Counted from the stretch's first letter, positions 16,519 through 26,104 are shown. The stretch is DNA of 46,951 nucleotides from Acidimicrobiia bacterium (GCA_009923785.1 RFSV01000007.1:1-46951), one strand, 5' to 3'. The notes: generated by a model not told the origin, from the sequence alone. Program-made: numbers and translations.

Positions 16519-17111
16519 CGTCGACTCGTCGAGCATCCCGTCGCCGCGTCACCAACGAGACGTCGATCGAACTCGAGATCGATCTCGACGGATCGGGCAC
16601 GTGCTCGATCGATACCGGTATCCCTTTCTACGACCACATGCTCGGTCAGATCGGCAAGCACGGAGGATTCGATCTCACGATCGCTGCGAAGGGTGACATT
16701 CACATCGACACCCACCACACGGTGGAAGACGTCGCCATTGCGCTCGGAGAGGCCTTCCGCGAGGCACTCGGCGACAAGAGTGGAGTGCGTCGATTCGCGA
16801 GTGGCCTCTATCCACTCGACGAGTCGCTGTGCGAGATCGCCCTCGATCTGTCGGGTCGCCCGTTCGTGGTGTGGAACGTGCCGATTCCTGAGTGCCTACC
16901 ACTCGGAGATCCGCCCTTCGATCCCAACCTGGCCGAGCACGCGGTGTCATCGTTCGCGACAGCGGCCGCGATCACTCTTCATGTCGAGTTGAAGCACGGA
17001 TCGAACGTGCACCACATCGTCGAATGCGTGTTCAAAGGGCTCGGACGGAGTCTTCGTGACGCCGTCCGCATCGAAGGTGGAGGGGTGCCGTCCACCAAGG
17101 GTGTCCTGTGA
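16515..17111 (+). CDS. hisB: Imidazoleglycerol-phosphate dehydratase
   Basis: This 198-residue protein is the monofunctional dehydratase of histidine synthesis (no fused phosphatase). It shows the two manganese-binding motifs: DHMLGQIGKHGGFDL and DTHHTVEDVAIALGEA near the N-terminus, and the mirrored ELKHGSNVHHIVECVFKGLG near the C-terminus. The ATG sits inside the hisC stop (ATGA), and the end overlaps the hisH start by 4 bp. A longer upstream frame lies within hisC and is not the start. Confidence 0.96.
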   Translation: MTSTRRASRRRVTNETSIELEIDLDGSGTCSIDTGIPFYDHMLGQIGKHGGFDLTIAAKGDIHIDTHHTVEDVAIALGEAFREALGDKSGVRRFASGLYPLDESLCEIALDLSGRPFVVWNVPIPECLPLGDPPFDPNLAEHAVSSFATAAAITLHVELKHGSNVHHIVECVFKGLGRSLRDAVRIEGGGVPSTKGVL

Positions 17112-17734
17112 CCGGTCCCCGGATCGCCGTTCTCGACTACGGCATCGGAAACCTGAGATCGGCCGAGAAGGCACTGCAGAAGGTCGGCGCCGACGCCTTC
17201 CTCACGGCGTCGGCCGACGAAGTGCGCGATGCCGACGCCGTAGTGCTCCCGGGGGTCGGTGCCTTTGGCGCGTGCATGGATGCATTGCGCAGCACCGGCC
17301 TCGAATCGGTAGTTCTCGGCGCAGTGGCATCCGGACGGCCTTTCCTCGGAATCTGTGTGGGCATGCAGATGCTCTTCTCGGGTTCCGACGAAGACCCCGA
17401 TGCACGCGGTCTCGGTGTGATCCCCGGACGTGTGAGCTGGATCCCGCCCGGTGTGAAGCGACCGCAGATGCAGTGGAATCGGCTCGACGTCGTCAAGCAG
17501 GTTGATCCGATGTTCGACGGTCTGTTGGGTGGCGACACCTGGATGTACTTCGTTCACTCGTTGCACGGTGTGCCCGTCGATCAGTCGGCTGTGGCGGCCA
17601 CCTGCGAGTACGGCTCCACTCTCAACGCGGCCTTTCGAGTCGACAACGTGTTCGCAACGCAATTCCATCCCGAGAAGTCGAGTCGCGACGGTTTGCGTCT
17701 GCTCGCCAACTTCGTGGAGGCGTCGCGTGGCTGA
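17108..17734 (+). CDS. hisH: Imidazole glycerol phosphate synthase, glutamine amidotransferase subunit
   Basis: A 208-residue class I glutaminase. The nucleophile cysteine is in GICVGMQMLFSGSDE, and the catalytic His-Glu pair in FHPEKSS. It supplies ammonia to HisF, with which it forms a heterodimer. Start GTG overlaps hisB (GTGA); the end overlaps hisA by 8 bp. All motifs of an active enzyme are present. Confidence 0.96.
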   Translation: MTGPRIAVLDYGIGNLRSAEKALQKVGADAFLTASADEVRDADAVVLPGVGAFGACMDALRSTGLESVVLGAVASGRPFLGICVGMQMLFSGSDEDPDARGLGVIPGRVSWIPPGVKRPQMQWNRLDVVKQVDPMFDGLLGGDTWMYFVHSLHGVPVDQSAVAATCEYGSTLNAAFRVDNVFATQFHPEKSSRDGLRLLANFVEASRG

Positions 17735-18449
17735 ACTCTTTCCAGCGATCGATCTGCGCGACGGCAGGGTGGTTCGCCTTCGACAGGGCGACTACGCGGA
17801 CGAGACGGTCTACGGTGACGACCCCGTTGCTGTGGCCGAAAGTTTCGTCGAGCAGGGTGCCACCTGGATCCACGTCGTCGATCTCGACGCCGCTCGCTCG
17901 GGTGATCCGGTCAACCGGCCGGTGATCGCCGATATCGCCCGTCGACTCGACGGCCGAGCGAGAGTGCAGACCGGTGGTGGTGTGCGCACCGTCGGCGATG
18001 CCGAAGCGCTCGCCGAAGCCGGTGTGGCCAGAGTCGTGATGGGATCGGCAGCCGTCGCAACTCCGACTCTGGTCGCTGATGCGTCACGCATCGTGTCGGT
18101 GGCAGTTGGTCTCGATCATCGCTCGGGAGAGATCGCCGTGCACGGGTGGACCGAAGGCTCGGGTCGCACCGTCCACGAAGTGATCGAGTGGTTCCCCGAT
18201 GCGGCTGCATTCGTCGTCACCGACATCGCGCGTGACGGAATGTTGAGCGGACCCGACGTGGAAGGTCTCGCCGAACTGGCCACCAGTACGGCGATTCCTG
18301 TGATCGCGAGTGGAGGTGTCGGAACCCTCGACGACATCGCAGCCCTGGCCGCAATTCCGGGACTTCATGGTGTGATCACTGGCAAAGCCCTCTACGAAGG
18401 TCGCTTCAGCGTGGCTGACGCCCTCCGCGTTCTCGGAGAATTCGCGTGA
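17727..18449 (+). CDS. hisA: Phosphoribosylformimino-AICAR phosphate isomerase
   Basis: This 240-residue (beta/alpha)8 barrel begins [20 protein letters not shown]. The two catalytic aspartates lie in AIDLRDG and [15 protein letters not shown]; the phosphate-binding half-barrels are seen as GGGVRT and [10 protein letters not shown]. Many actinobacteria use the dual-purpose PriA, which also replaces TrpF. The [12 protein letters not shown] stretch here looks like ordinary HisA, so I keep the HisA name; bifunctionality cannot be excluded. GTG start at 17727, inside hisH; an open frame extends earlier but is not conserved. Confidence 0.93.
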   Translation: MAELFPAIDLRDGRVVRLRQGDYADETVYGDDPVAVAESFVEQGATWIHVVDLDAARSGDPVNRPVIADIARRLDGRARVQTGGGVRTVGDAEALAEAGVARVVMGSAAVATPTLVADASRIVSVAVGLDHRSGEIAVHGWTEGSGRTVHEVIEWFPDAAAFVVTDIARDGMLSGPDVEGLAELATSTAIPVIASGGVGTLDDIAALAAIPGLHGVITGKALYEGRFSVADALRVLGEFA

Positions 18450-19213
18450 AGACAGCTCGTGTGATCCCGTGTCTAGACGTGACCGACGGTCGTGTGGTGA
18501 AAGGCACGAACTTCGTCGATCTGCGTGATGCGGGAGATCCGGTGGAACTGGCGGCTCGGTACGACGTCGAGGGAGCCGATGAATTGGTGTTCCTCGACAT
18601 CACGGCATCGAGTGATGGACGCGACACCATGGTCGAGGTCGTTCGGCGGACTGCTGATCAAGTATTCATTCCACTCACGGTCGGGGGAGGGGTTCGTTCG
18701 GTCGTCGACGCGCGGCGCATGCTGCGTGCCGGAGCCGACAAAGTGAGCGTCAACACGGCGGCCGTGCAGAATCCACGACTGATCGCAGACATCGCGGCCG
18801 AATTCGGAAGTCAGTGCGTCGTGTGCGCGATCGATGCCAAGCGCCGCGACGACGGCAGTTCCTTCGAAGTCTTCCTGCACGGTGGTCGCACTCCGACCGG
18901 GCTCGACGCCGTCGATTGGGCCGTCCGCGCCGTCGATCTCGGAGCTGGCGAAATTCTCCTCACCTCGATGGACCGCGACGGGACGAAGGAAGGGTTCGAT
19001 CTCACCCTCACTCGCGCCGTGACCTCGTCGGTTGGTGTGCCGGTCATTGCGTCAGGTGGAGTCGGAAACCTCGATCACTTGGTCGACGGAGTGATCGAAG
19101 GGGGAGCCGATGCAGTTCTCGCTGCGTCGATCTTCCACTTCCGCGAATTCACGGTGGCCGAAGCCAAGCGGCGACTGGCCGAGGCCGGTGTCCCGGTTCG
19201 TCCAGTCGGTTGA
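18446..19213 (+). CDS. hisF: Imidazole glycerol phosphate synthase, cyclase subunit
   Basis: A 255-residue barrel enzyme, starting [20 protein letters not shown]. The catalytic aspartates are in [13 protein letters not shown] and CAIDAKR; phosphate loops are GGGVRSV and ASGGVGN. It closes the imidazole ring using ammonia from HisH, giving IGP and AICAR. GTG start overlaps the hisA stop by 4 bp. Last gene of the tight his cluster. Confidence 0.96.
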   Translation: MKTARVIPCLDVTDGRVVKGTNFVDLRDAGDPVELAARYDVEGADELVFLDITASSDGRDTMVEVVRRTADQVFIPLTVGGGVRSVVDARRMLRAGADKVSVNTAAVQNPRLIADIAAEFGSQCVVCAIDAKRRDDGSSFEVFLHGGRTPTGLDAVDWAVRAVDLGAGEILLTSMDRDGTKEGFDLTLTRAVTSSVGVPVIASGGVGNLDHLVDGVIEGGADAVLAASIFHFREFTVAEAKRRLAEAGVPVRPVG

Positions 19214-19223
19214 TCGACGGCTC

Positions 19224-20135
19224 ATGTTCGACCGCGTCGAAGACTCGATGTTCGTACTTCTCGATGGAGGGTTGTCGACCGCTCTCGAGGGCCTCGGAGT
19301 CGACACCTCGAGTGAACTCTGGACCGCTCGCGCTGCGTGGCAGAACCCGGACGACCTCGTGGCGGCTCATCGAGCCTTCGTCGAGGCTGGCGCCGATGTC
19401 GTCACCACAGCGAGCTACCAGTGCGATGTCGAGTTGCTCGTTCGAGCGGGGGCCGACTTGCGTGCGGCCCGTGCCGTTCTAGCGTCGACAACCGAGCTCG
19501 CTCGTCGAGCCGTCGACGGGAGCAACGTGGAAGTAGCGGCTTCTCTCGGACCTTTCGGGGCGTCGTTGGCCGATGGAAGCGAGTACACCGGCCGGTATTC
19601 GGTGCCGTGGGACGTGGTCGAGTCGTTCCATCGCCGTCGATTGGAAGTTCTGATCGACACTGGACCGGACTTGTTCGCGGTCGAAACAATCCCACGACGT
19701 GACGAAGCCGTTCTGCTGATGGAACTACTCGTCGAGTACGGATCACCCCGGGCATGGTTCTCGTTCGGATGCGCGTCGGGAGAACGCACCTATGGCGGTG
19801 ACGATCTGCGCGCAGCGGCCTCCGAGATCGTCGACTACCCGAACCTGATGGCACTCGGGGTCAATTGCGTCGCCCCAAACGTCGCCAGCGAGGCATTGGC
19901 CGTTCTTCGAGCCGGTGGCGGGCCGTTCATCGTGTACCCCAATCACGGTCGCGTTTGGGACGGGAAGGCTCGCGCCTGGACCGGCGACTCTCATGCTGTC
20001 GATGAGACTCTCGTCGAATCGTGGCTGGCGGCCGGTGCTCGCTTCGTAGGTGGATGCTGTGGAACCAGCCCGACCGAGATCGCTCAACTGGCCGACCTGC
20101 GCCGTCGTCTGGCTCGCCCGAGTGAATTCCCCTAA
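19224..20135 (+). CDS. mmuM: Homocysteine S-methyltransferase family protein
   Basis: This 303-residue protein has the Zn-dependent methyltransferase barrel. Zinc ligands are the cysteine of NCVAP and the paired cysteines of GGCCGTSPTEI. Members transfer methyl from S-methylmethionine or similar donors to homocysteine; the donor here is unknown. It lies 10 bp after hisF and may belong to the same transcript. A second in-frame ATG at 19248 (before FVLLDGGLST) is also possible. The gene symbol follows the family name and is tentative. Confidence 0.85.
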   Translation: MFDRVEDSMFVLLDGGLSTALEGLGVDTSSELWTARAAWQNPDDLVAAHRAFVEAGADVVTTASYQCDVELLVRAGADLRAARAVLASTTELARRAVDGSNVEVAASLGPFGASLADGSEYTGRYSVPWDVVESFHRRRLEVLIDTGPDLFAVETIPRRDEAVLLMELLVEYGSPRAWFSFGCASGERTYGGDDLRAAASEIVDYPNLMALGVNCVAPNVASEALAVLRAGGGPFIVYPNHGRVWDGKARAWTGDSHAVDETLVESWLAAGARFVGGCCGTSPTEIAQLADLRRRLARPSEFP

Positions 20136-20138
20136 GTT
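20133..20138 (+). promoter_or_regulatory. Predicted -10 element of aldo/keto reductase gene (leaderless)
   Basis: TAAGTT overlaps the stop codon (TAA) of the preceding gene and lies 6 nt before the ATG at 20145. Confidence 0.4.
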
Positions 20139-20144
20139 CGATCC

Positions 20145-21140
20145 ATGTCCACCTCTCTCACCCCCAATCCCAAAATGGAGTACCGACGTCTCGGCTCGAG
20201 CGGTCTACGCGTTTCGGTGCTCTCGTTCGGCAGCTGGGTCACCTTCGACAATCAGTTGAAAGACGACACCGCGCTGGCGTGTATGCAGGCCGCCTGGGAT
20301 GCCGGATGCAACTTCTTCGACAATGCTGAGGCCTACGCCGGAGGTGAGAGTGAAGCGATCATGGGTCGAGTCATCTCGCAGCTCGGTTGGAAACGTCATC
20401 ACTACGTCCTCTCGACGAAGGTCTTCTGGGGAATCGACGGCCCGATTCCCAACATGCAGAACAGTCTCAATCGCAAGTATCTGCACCACTCGATCGAGGG
20501 GTGTCTCGATCGGTTGCAAGTCGACTTCGTCGACCTGCTCTTTTGTCATCGCGCCGATCCGAAGACACCCATCGAGGAGACGGTGTGGGCGATGAGCGAC
20601 CTGGTCGATCGGGGCAAAGTTCTCTATTGGGGAACGAGCGAGTGGTCAGCCGACGAGATCCGCGCCGCGTGGGAGATCGCCGAGCGACACCACCTGCACA
20701 AGCCGGTGATGGAGCAGCCTCAGTACAACATGCTCGAGCGCAAGCGAGTCGAAACTGAATACAGACGTCTGTACGACGACATCGGACTCGGTACGACGAT
20801 CTGGAGTCCGTTGGCCTCGGGACTGCTCACCGGTAAGTACCTCGAAGGGGTGCCGTCGGACTCTCGAGCCGCCCTGCCGGGCTATGGATGGCTCGCGTCG
20901 CGTCTGACCGATGAGGCGTCTCTCGACGTGGTTCGAGGACTGGCGCCAATCGCCGACTCACTCGGTTGCACGCTCGCTCAACTGGCTTTGGCCTGGTGCA
21001 CGAAGAATCCCCATGTGTCGACCGTGATCACTGGGGCCAGTCGTGAATCGCAAGTGCACGAGAACTTCGGTGCCTTGGACGTGATTCCACTCCTCACCGA
21101 CGAGGTCATGACGCGTATCGACGAGGTGCTCAGCCGCTGA
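20145..21140 (+). CDS. Aldo/keto reductase, potassium-channel beta-subunit-like (YghZ/Kv-beta type)
   Basis: A 331-residue TIM barrel NADPH oxidoreductase. The catalytic tetrad is in [12 protein letters not shown] (Asp, Tyr), VLSTKVFWG (Lys) and LLFCHRADP (His). [20 protein letters not shown] and [13 protein letters not shown] are typical of the Kv-beta/YghZ branch. It reduces aldehydes such as methylglyoxal in other bacteria; the substrate here is not evident. The end overlaps the convergent alpha/beta hydrolase by 11 bp. Confidence 0.92.
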   Translation: MSTSLTPNPKMEYRRLGSSGLRVSVLSFGSWVTFDNQLKDDTALACMQAAWDAGCNFFDNAEAYAGGESEAIMGRVISQLGWKRHHYVLSTKVFWGIDGPIPNMQNSLNRKYLHHSIEGCLDRLQVDFVDLLFCHRADPKTPIEETVWAMSDLVDRGKVLYWGTSEWSADEIRAAWEIAERHHLHKPVMEQPQYNMLERKRVETEYRRLYDDIGLGTTIWSPLASGLLTGKYLEGVPSDSRAALPGYGWLASRLTDEASLDVVRGLAPIADSLGCTLAQLALAWCTKNPHVSTVITGASRESQVHENFGALDVIPLLTDEVMTRIDEVLSR

Positions 21141-21825
21141 CGCGGGTAACGAGCCAATCGCCCACGAGTCGGGCGGTGTCGTCGATACGGCCGGCGAGAA
21201 AGTGGTCGACCGTCGTCACCTCGACGACCTCGGTGTTCGTCCAATCACTCGTGATCTCGTCGACGCGTGCGGGAGGGCAGAACTGATCGTGCTGCGGAAC
21301 GGCGATCAACGTCGGGCGGGGATCGACCGACGAGAGGACGCGACGTTCGGATGACAGAGGCGGAGCGATAGCGACCCAACCCTCGACACGTGGCTCGACG
21401 ACCGAGAGTCCGACAACTGCGCCGAACGAGTACCCGACGACCCATACACCGCCATGGGTCACGTCGTCGACGAGCGTCGAGAGCCAATCGATCGACGCGG
21501 CGACGTCGAGGCGCTCACCGTCACCGTCGTCATGCACACCTTCGCTCTCGTTGACGCCCCGGAAATCGAATCGCAAGGTGTGGAAGCCGAGGCGGGGGAG
21601 CCGTTCCATCAGAGTCGCGATCACCGGATTGAACCGGTCGCCACCGTAGAGAGGGTGGGGGTGGGCCAGAGTCACGGCACCGAGGACCGGAACGTCGGCC
21701 GGAACGGTCTCGACATCGGCCGCTATGCGAAGCCCGTCGATGGTCGTGAGCGTCACCGTGTCTCGTGCCACGGATTCGACGGTACCGTGAACCACCGTGG
21801 CGAAGCGTTCCCAGGTCACCGACAC
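21130..21825 (-). CDS. Alpha/beta hydrolase (COG2945-like)
   Basis: About 231 residues with an alpha/beta-hydrolase fold. The motif [15 protein letters not shown], the [12 protein letters not shown] strand, the nucleophile elbow GYSFG, the acid in VPQHDQFCP and the histidine in TTVDHFLAG are visible. Substrate unknown. The start is uncertain: GTG at 21825 is preceded by a GGGAG ribosome site 7 nt away but overlaps the divergent GroES-like gene by 29 bp; GTG at 21795 would leave the two starts 1 bp apart. The upstream extension to 21927 is antisense to the GroES-like gene and was rejected. Confidence 0.82.
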   Translation of the reverse strand: MSVTWERFATVVHGTVESVARDTVTLTTIDGLRIAADVETVPADVPVLGAVTLAHPHPLYGGDRFNPVIATLMERLPRLGFHTLRFDFRGVNESEGVHDDGDGERLDVAASIDWLSTLVDDVTHGGVWVVGYSFGAVVGLSVVEPRVEGWVAIAPPLSSERRVLSSVDPRPTLIAVPQHDQFCPPARVDEITSDWTNTEVVEVTTVDHFLAGRIDDTARLVGDWLVTRVSG

Positions 21826-22138
21826 CGAGAAACTCCCGATCGAGATGTTGAACGATCGACTTCTCGTTCGCATTCCTGACAAAGAGGGAGAGCGTCGTAG
21901 CAGCGGCGGGATCCTCATCCCGGCCACCGCCCAGTTGTCGAAGCGTCTGGTGTGGGCTGAGGTCGTGGCTCTCGGACAGAACGTTCGCAGCGCCGAAGTG
22001 GGCGACAGGGTGCTGTTCAGTCCCGATGATCGCTACGAGGTCGAAGTGGGCGGCAACGACTACATCATGTTGCGTGAACGCGACATTCACGCGGTGGCCG
22101 CCACTCGAATCGAGTCGCACACCGGCTTGTATCTCTGA
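21797..22138 (+). CDS. GroES-like co-chaperonin family protein
   Basis: A protein of 113 residues whose core MLNDRLLVRIPDKEGERRSS, followed by GGILIPATAQLSKR and VGDRVLFSPDDRYEVEVGGN, matches the GroES fold with the mobile-loop GGI. It is divergent from standard GroES and no groEL lies beside it, so it is probably a second, specialised copy. Start GTG 21797 keeps the segment LPIEMLNDR, which I think is conserved in relatives; ATG 21845 (97 residues) would be the classical GroES start. Followed by hisI after 12 bp. Confidence 0.8.
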   Translation: MAKRSQVTDTEKLPIEMLNDRLLVRIPDKEGERRSSGGILIPATAQLSKRLVWAEVVALGQNVRSAEVGDRVLFSPDDRYEVEVGGNDYIMLRERDIHAVAATRIESHTGLYL

Positions 22139-22150
22139 CAGGCTGTTTCG

Positions 22151-22495
22151 ATGATCTCGCCGACTCCGGATCAGATGGCTTCCGTCACGTTCAACGCCGA
22201 GGGCTTGGTCCCGGTGATCGCTCAAGACGTGGCGAACGGCGACGTGTTGATGATGGCGTGGATGAATGCCGAGAGCCTGGCTCTCACGTTCGCCGAAGGG
22301 CGAATGGTCTACTGGAGTCGAAGCCGCCGTGAACTCTGGCGCAAGGGTGATACCAGTGGTGATCGTCAATTCGTGCGCGAAGCGTACTTCGACTGTGACG
22401 GTGACACTCTTCTTTTCAAAGTCGAACAAGAAGGAAAGGGAGCCTGTCACACCGGTGAACGTACGTGCTTCTTCCGATCCTTCGGCGACTCGTGA
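22151..22495 (+). CDS. hisI: Phosphoribosyl-AMP cyclohydrolase
   Basis: The 114-residue protein is monofunctional (no HisE domain). The metal sites are DCDGDTLLFKVEQ and the cysteines in ACHTGERTCFF; MMAWMNAESL and YWSRSRRELWRKGDTSGD are signature stretches. It opens the ring of PR-AMP in the third step of histidine synthesis. It lies 3 kb from hisC-F, grouped instead with a groES-like gene and, by a GTGA overlap, with trpE. Confidence 0.96.
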   Translation: MISPTPDQMASVTFNAEGLVPVIAQDVANGDVLMMAWMNAESLALTFAEGRMVYWSRSRRELWRKGDTSGDRQFVREAYFDCDGDTLLFKVEQEGKGACHTGERTCFFRSFGDS

Positions 22496-24045
22496 ACAAC
22501 GTGTCATCGGACCGATTCGGGCTCACCGTCCGGCCGTCGCGTGACGAGTTTCGTGCATTGGCGCGCGAACACACGGTCGTTCCGGTGTGGGTCGAGGTGC
22601 TGGCCGATCTCGAGACGCCAGTAGCGGCCTTCGCCAAATTGGTTGGGCCCGATGACGAAGGATTTCTGCTCGAGTCGGTCGAACACGGCGAACGTTGGAG
22701 TCGGTTCTCCTTCGTGGGAAGGCGTCCTCGGGCCACGTTGTCGTCACGTGGGCGAATGGTCTCGGTCGACGGCGATCTGCCTGATTCGGTTCCTCTCGAC
22801 CAGGGGATGCTGGCCGCCCTCGACGAATTGCTCAAGGTGTATCGCAGTCCCGTGATCGAAGGATTGCCGCCATTGCAGGGTGGAGTCATGGGTTATCTCG
22901 GCTACGACGTCGTACGCGAGGTGGAACGGCTTCCCAACCACCCACCTGACGATCGTGATCTGCCCGATGCCGTGATGAGTGTCATCGGTTCCCTCGCCGC
23001 TTTCGATCACTGGCGTCAGCGGGTGTATCTCATCGAGAGCGTCGCCGTGTTCGGAGTCGACGATCGCGGCCTCGACGATCTCTACGCGGAAGCATCCGAA
23101 CGTTGCCTGGCGGCAGCAGAGGACCTCGCCCGGCCATTGGCATACTCGCCGGTCGAACCTCCGTCACGAGACGACGTGCTCCCCGAAGCCCGTTCGTCGA
23201 TGTCTGGCGGGCGGTTCCAAGACGCCGTCGAAGTCGCCAAGGAGTACATCCGCGCCGGTGACATCTTCCAGGTCGTCCTGTCGCAACGATTCGACATCGA
23301 TCTCGACGCTGATCCCTTCGACATGTATCGAGTGCTTCGTCAGGTGAATCCGAGCCCGTACATGTACTTCCTCCGCCATCCCGGCATCACCATCGTCGGG
23401 AGTTCGCCCGAACCCATGGTTCAGTTGCTCGGTGGACGGGTGGTGAGCAGGCCCATCGCCGGCACACGTAAGCGAGGCATCGACGACGACCACGATCGTC
23501 GTCTGGCCGCCGAGCTGAAGGAGAACCCGAAGGAGGTCGCCGAACACGTGATGCTCGTCGACCTCGCTCGTAACGACGTTGGGCGTGTCGCTGAATTCGG
23601 CTCGGTGGTCGTCGAAGAATTGATGTCGCTCGAGAAGTACAGCCACGTCATGCACCTCACCTCGCAGGTGAGCGGGCAGTTGGTCGGAGGTAAGTCGCCG
23701 ATCGACGTATTGCGCGCCACCCTCCCAGCGGGCACTGTGAGTGGGGCTCCGAAGGTTCGCGCCATGGAAATCATCGATGAACTCGAGCCCGTGAAGCGCG
23801 GGCCGTATGCGGGCGTCGTGGGTTACGTCGATTTCAGCGGCAACCTCGACACGGCGATCGCCATTCGCACGATGTTCGTCGGTGACTCCCGGGCGTATCT
23901 TCAGGCTGGCGCCGGAATCGTGGCCGATAGTGATCCGGCCGACGAAGACCTCGAATGTCGCAACAAGGCGGCTGGTCTGCTCGCCGCGGTGCCCGCGGCC
24001 CGTCGTATGACCTCCCGCCGCCGGGCCGGCGGAACCGAAGCATGA
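22492..24045 (+). CDS. trpE: Anthranilate synthase component I
   Basis: A 517-residue chorismate-using enzyme. The N-terminal feedback segment FLLESVEHGERWSRFSFVG suggests inhibition by tryptophan. The catalytic C-terminal part has PSPYMYFLRH, SSPEPMVQL, PIAGTRKRG, MLVDLARNDVGRV and LPAGTVSGAPKVRAMEIID, and the VKRGPYAGVVGYVDFSGNLD block specific to TrpE. Its glutaminase partner trpG is not in the window. GTG start overlaps hisI; the end overlaps the ygfZ-like gene (ATGA). It could be co-expressed with hisI. Confidence 0.94.
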   Translation: MNNVSSDRFGLTVRPSRDEFRALAREHTVVPVWVEVLADLETPVAAFAKLVGPDDEGFLLESVEHGERWSRFSFVGRRPRATLSSRGRMVSVDGDLPDSVPLDQGMLAALDELLKVYRSPVIEGLPPLQGGVMGYLGYDVVREVERLPNHPPDDRDLPDAVMSVIGSLAAFDHWRQRVYLIESVAVFGVDDRGLDDLYAEASERCLAAAEDLARPLAYSPVEPPSRDDVLPEARSSMSGGRFQDAVEVAKEYIRAGDIFQVVLSQRFDIDLDADPFDMYRVLRQVNPSPYMYFLRHPGITIVGSSPEPMVQLLGGRVVSRPIAGTRKRGIDDDHDRRLAAELKENPKEVAEHVMLVDLARNDVGRVAEFGSVVVEELMSLEKYSHVMHLTSQVSGQLVGGKSPIDVLRATLPAGTVSGAPKVRAMEIIDELEPVKRGPYAGVVGYVDFSGNLDTAIAIRTMFVGDSRAYLQAGAGIVADSDPADEDLECRNKAAGLLAAVPAARRMTSRRRAGGTEA

Positions 24046-24779
24046 TCGCTCGCGTTCGTCACGATGCCTGTCGAGTGACCGGCCGCGATGCGGCGTCGTA
24101 TCTTCATTCGCAAGCGAGCAACGACATCTCGTCACTCGCCGTGGGGTCGTCGTGCTATGCGTTCTTCCTCGATCCCGGCGGAAAAGTGGTGTCCCTCGTT
24201 CGCGTGACTCGACTGGCAGCTGACGACTTCTTGCTCGACCTCGACCGAGGCGGGCTCGCTGATCTGCTGCCGCGGCTCGAACGGTTCAAGATCCGTGTCG
24301 CTGTGAACGTGGAACCCGTCGAACTCACCTGCGAGAGTCATCGAGGGAGTCGGCCGGCTTCTGTGGATCCGACCGGGATCTGCGTCGACGCCTGGTGGGG
24401 TGAGGAAGATTCGGTCGACGTGCTGTTCGTGGACGACACCTCCGGATCCGACACGTCGTCCGAGCTCGAGGCTGCACGCGTCGGGTCGGCTTGGCCCCGC
24501 CTCGGCTCGGAAATCGAGCCCGGATCGACCCTTCCAGCAGCCACCGGAGTCGTGTCGCGGGCGGTGAGTTTCACCAAGGGCTGTTACCCCGGTCAAGAAC
24601 TCGTCGAGCGCATGGATAGTCGCGGTGCCGACGCTCCCTTTTCACTGCGTCGAATCGATGACGCGGCGGGGTTGGTCGTCGGACACGAGATCGTGCGCGA
24701 GGGAGTGATCGTCGGGACTGTCACGTCAGTGGCGGGTGGACGTGCGTTGGCCTACGTGCGTCGCAACGTCGTCATCTGA
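24042..24779 (+). CDS. ygfZ: Folate-binding YgfZ/GcvT-domain protein
   Basis: A 245-residue protein with the YgfZ/IBA57 signature KGCYPGQELVERM; the cysteine of this motif is conserved. It binds folate and supports iron-sulfur cluster assembly or repair, rather than glycine cleavage. N-terminal DAASYLHSQASNDI and FLDPGGKVVSLVRV are also typical. ATG sits inside the trpE stop. An earlier open frame lies within trpE and was rejected. Confidence 0.9.
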   Translation: MIARVRHDACRVTGRDAASYLHSQASNDISSLAVGSSCYAFFLDPGGKVVSLVRVTRLAADDFLLDLDRGGLADLLPRLERFKIRVAVNVEPVELTCESHRGSRPASVDPTGICVDAWWGEEDSVDVLFVDDTSGSDTSSELEAARVGSAWPRLGSEIEPGSTLPAATGVVSRAVSFTKGCYPGQELVERMDSRGADAPFSLRRIDDAAGLVVGHEIVREGVIVGTVTSVAGGRALAYVRRNVVI

Positions 24780-24789
24780 GGAGTGACGA

Positions 24790-26052
24790 TCAGGAGCTGC
24801 GACGGGTCGCGGCGAGCAGAGTAGTGAGTCGTCGGATGTCGTCGCGCTCGCGTAGTCGGTAGAACTCGTCGTCGTTTTTCAGAGCCAGCAGAAGCAGTGT
24901 CTCACTCGACTGGTCGGCATCGGCGATGCGCGCAGCGACGGTCAGCCATTCGGCAGCCGCGTCGTCGTGTCCATCGGCGGCGAGACAGGCCGCTACATCG
25001 ATGGCCAGAGGTGTGGATGGCGTGATGCGGTAACAAGCGGCACCGAAGCGCGCTCCGTCGGCGAACCGACCGACTCGCTTCAGAACCCAGACCATGACGT
25101 TGCGACTCTGTTCGGGCCAATCGATTCGAGGCTCGGGTAGGGGATGGGGGAGGACGTCGACCACGGGGCGTAACAAGTCAGGGGTGGCGGCCTGCGGTGG
25201 CCACCAGGTGCGGGCGCGACCCGATGTGTCCGTCAGATCCGACATCACGGTGTCGCGGGCGCCATCGCGATCGCCGTGGGAGATACGAGTCGAGGCCGTC
25301 CACCACGGAGACATCGTGCGTCCGGGAGGAAGCAAACCGGGGCGCCCGGTCGTCCAGGCGTCGTTCTCCGCCGAGGCGAGCATGAGGACGACATCGGCTG
25401 CCGTGGATGGACGGTCAGGGCGTGTCGATGCGGCAAGAAGTTGCAGTTGGATCACGAGGAGGATCACGGCGAAGACGGCGATCGGGCGTAGATCAGGGAC
25501 GATCAGCATGCCGACGAGCACACCAGCTGTCATCGGCACGCTGAGTCTGATCATGATGGCCCGCCCGCGTCCAGGTTTGAGGACGTCGATCAGTTCGGCC
25601 GCCACGTTGCCGCCGTCGAGGGGCATGACGGGAATCAGATTGAACAGACCGATGATCGGTCCGGCCCACCAGATGGCGAGCGAATGAGCCTCGGAGGCGA
25701 AGTCGGTGCTGTCGACGGGATTCACACCGAGAACGAGCAAGGCGATCACGCCGAGTCCGATCTGGGTCACAGGTCCGGCCAAAGCGATTCCGGCGCGTTC
25801 TCCTCGCGACAGACGTCGAGTCGGGGTGAACGACGCGTAGCCGGCGAGAAAATCGAGGGAAATTCGCGCCGTCGCGCCTGTTCGGCGGGCGGCGAGGGCG
25901 TGACCCAGTTCATGAGCGACGGTGAAGACGGCGACCGACCCCGCGAGCCAGGCACCGAGTGGTACACCGTTCAAGACGACGATCAGCAACAAGAAGACGG
26001 CAAAACCCGGTCGAACGTCGATCGGGAAGCCGAGGATCCGCACCACATCCAT
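24790..26052 (-). CDS. Site-2-protease-like M50 zinc metalloprotease with C-terminal helical domain
   Basis: About 420 residues. The N-terminal 215 form a membrane protease core with HELGH at residues 47-51 and the third zinc ligand Asp146 in MPLDGG; several hydrophobic helices surround them. The remaining ~190 residues are soluble and look like TPR-type helices. S2P relatives cut transmembrane signalling proteins; the target is unknown. ATG 26052 is given, but a -10-like TAGCAT lies at 26051-26056 and its expected transcription start falls at GTG 26043, so the protein may start three codons later. It diverges from ppdK. Confidence 0.85.
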   Translation of the reverse strand: MDVVRILGFPIDVRPGFAVFLLLIVVLNGVPLGAWLAGSVAVFTVAHELGHALAARRTGATARISLDFLAGYASFTPTRRLSRGERAGIALAGPVTQIGLGVIALLVLGVNPVDSTDFASEAHSLAIWWAGPIIGLFNLIPVMPLDGGNVAAELIDVLKPGRGRAIMIRLSVPMTAGVLVGMLIVPDLRPIAVFAVILLVIQLQLLAASTRPDRPSTAADVVLMLASAENDAWTTGRPGLLPPGRTMSPWWTASTRISHGDRDGARDTVMSDLTDTSGRARTWWPPQAATPDLLRPVVDVLPHPLPEPRIDWPEQSRNVMVWVLKRVGRFADGARFGAACYRITPSTPLAIDVAACLAADGHDDAAAEWLTVAARIADADQSSETLLLLALKNDDEFYRLRERDDIRRLTTLLAATRRSS

Positions 26053-26090
26053 GCTAGGTGCCGGGCTGTTACTTGTCGGCTCGGTCGTCG

Positions 26091-26096
26091 TAGACT
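26091..26096 (+). promoter_or_regulatory. Predicted -10 element of ppdK (leaderless)
   Basis: TAGACT lies 8 nt before the GTG at 26105, inside the 52-bp divergent region shared with the M50 gene. Confidence 0.45.
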
Positions 26097-26104
26097 CGCC
26101 AACC

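Noticed and set aside
17727-18449. PriA (combined HisA/TrpF) instead of HisA
   Set aside because: The phosphate-loop region [12 protein letters not shown] looks like normal HisA, and no trpF-lacking argument can be made from this window; left open in the entry.
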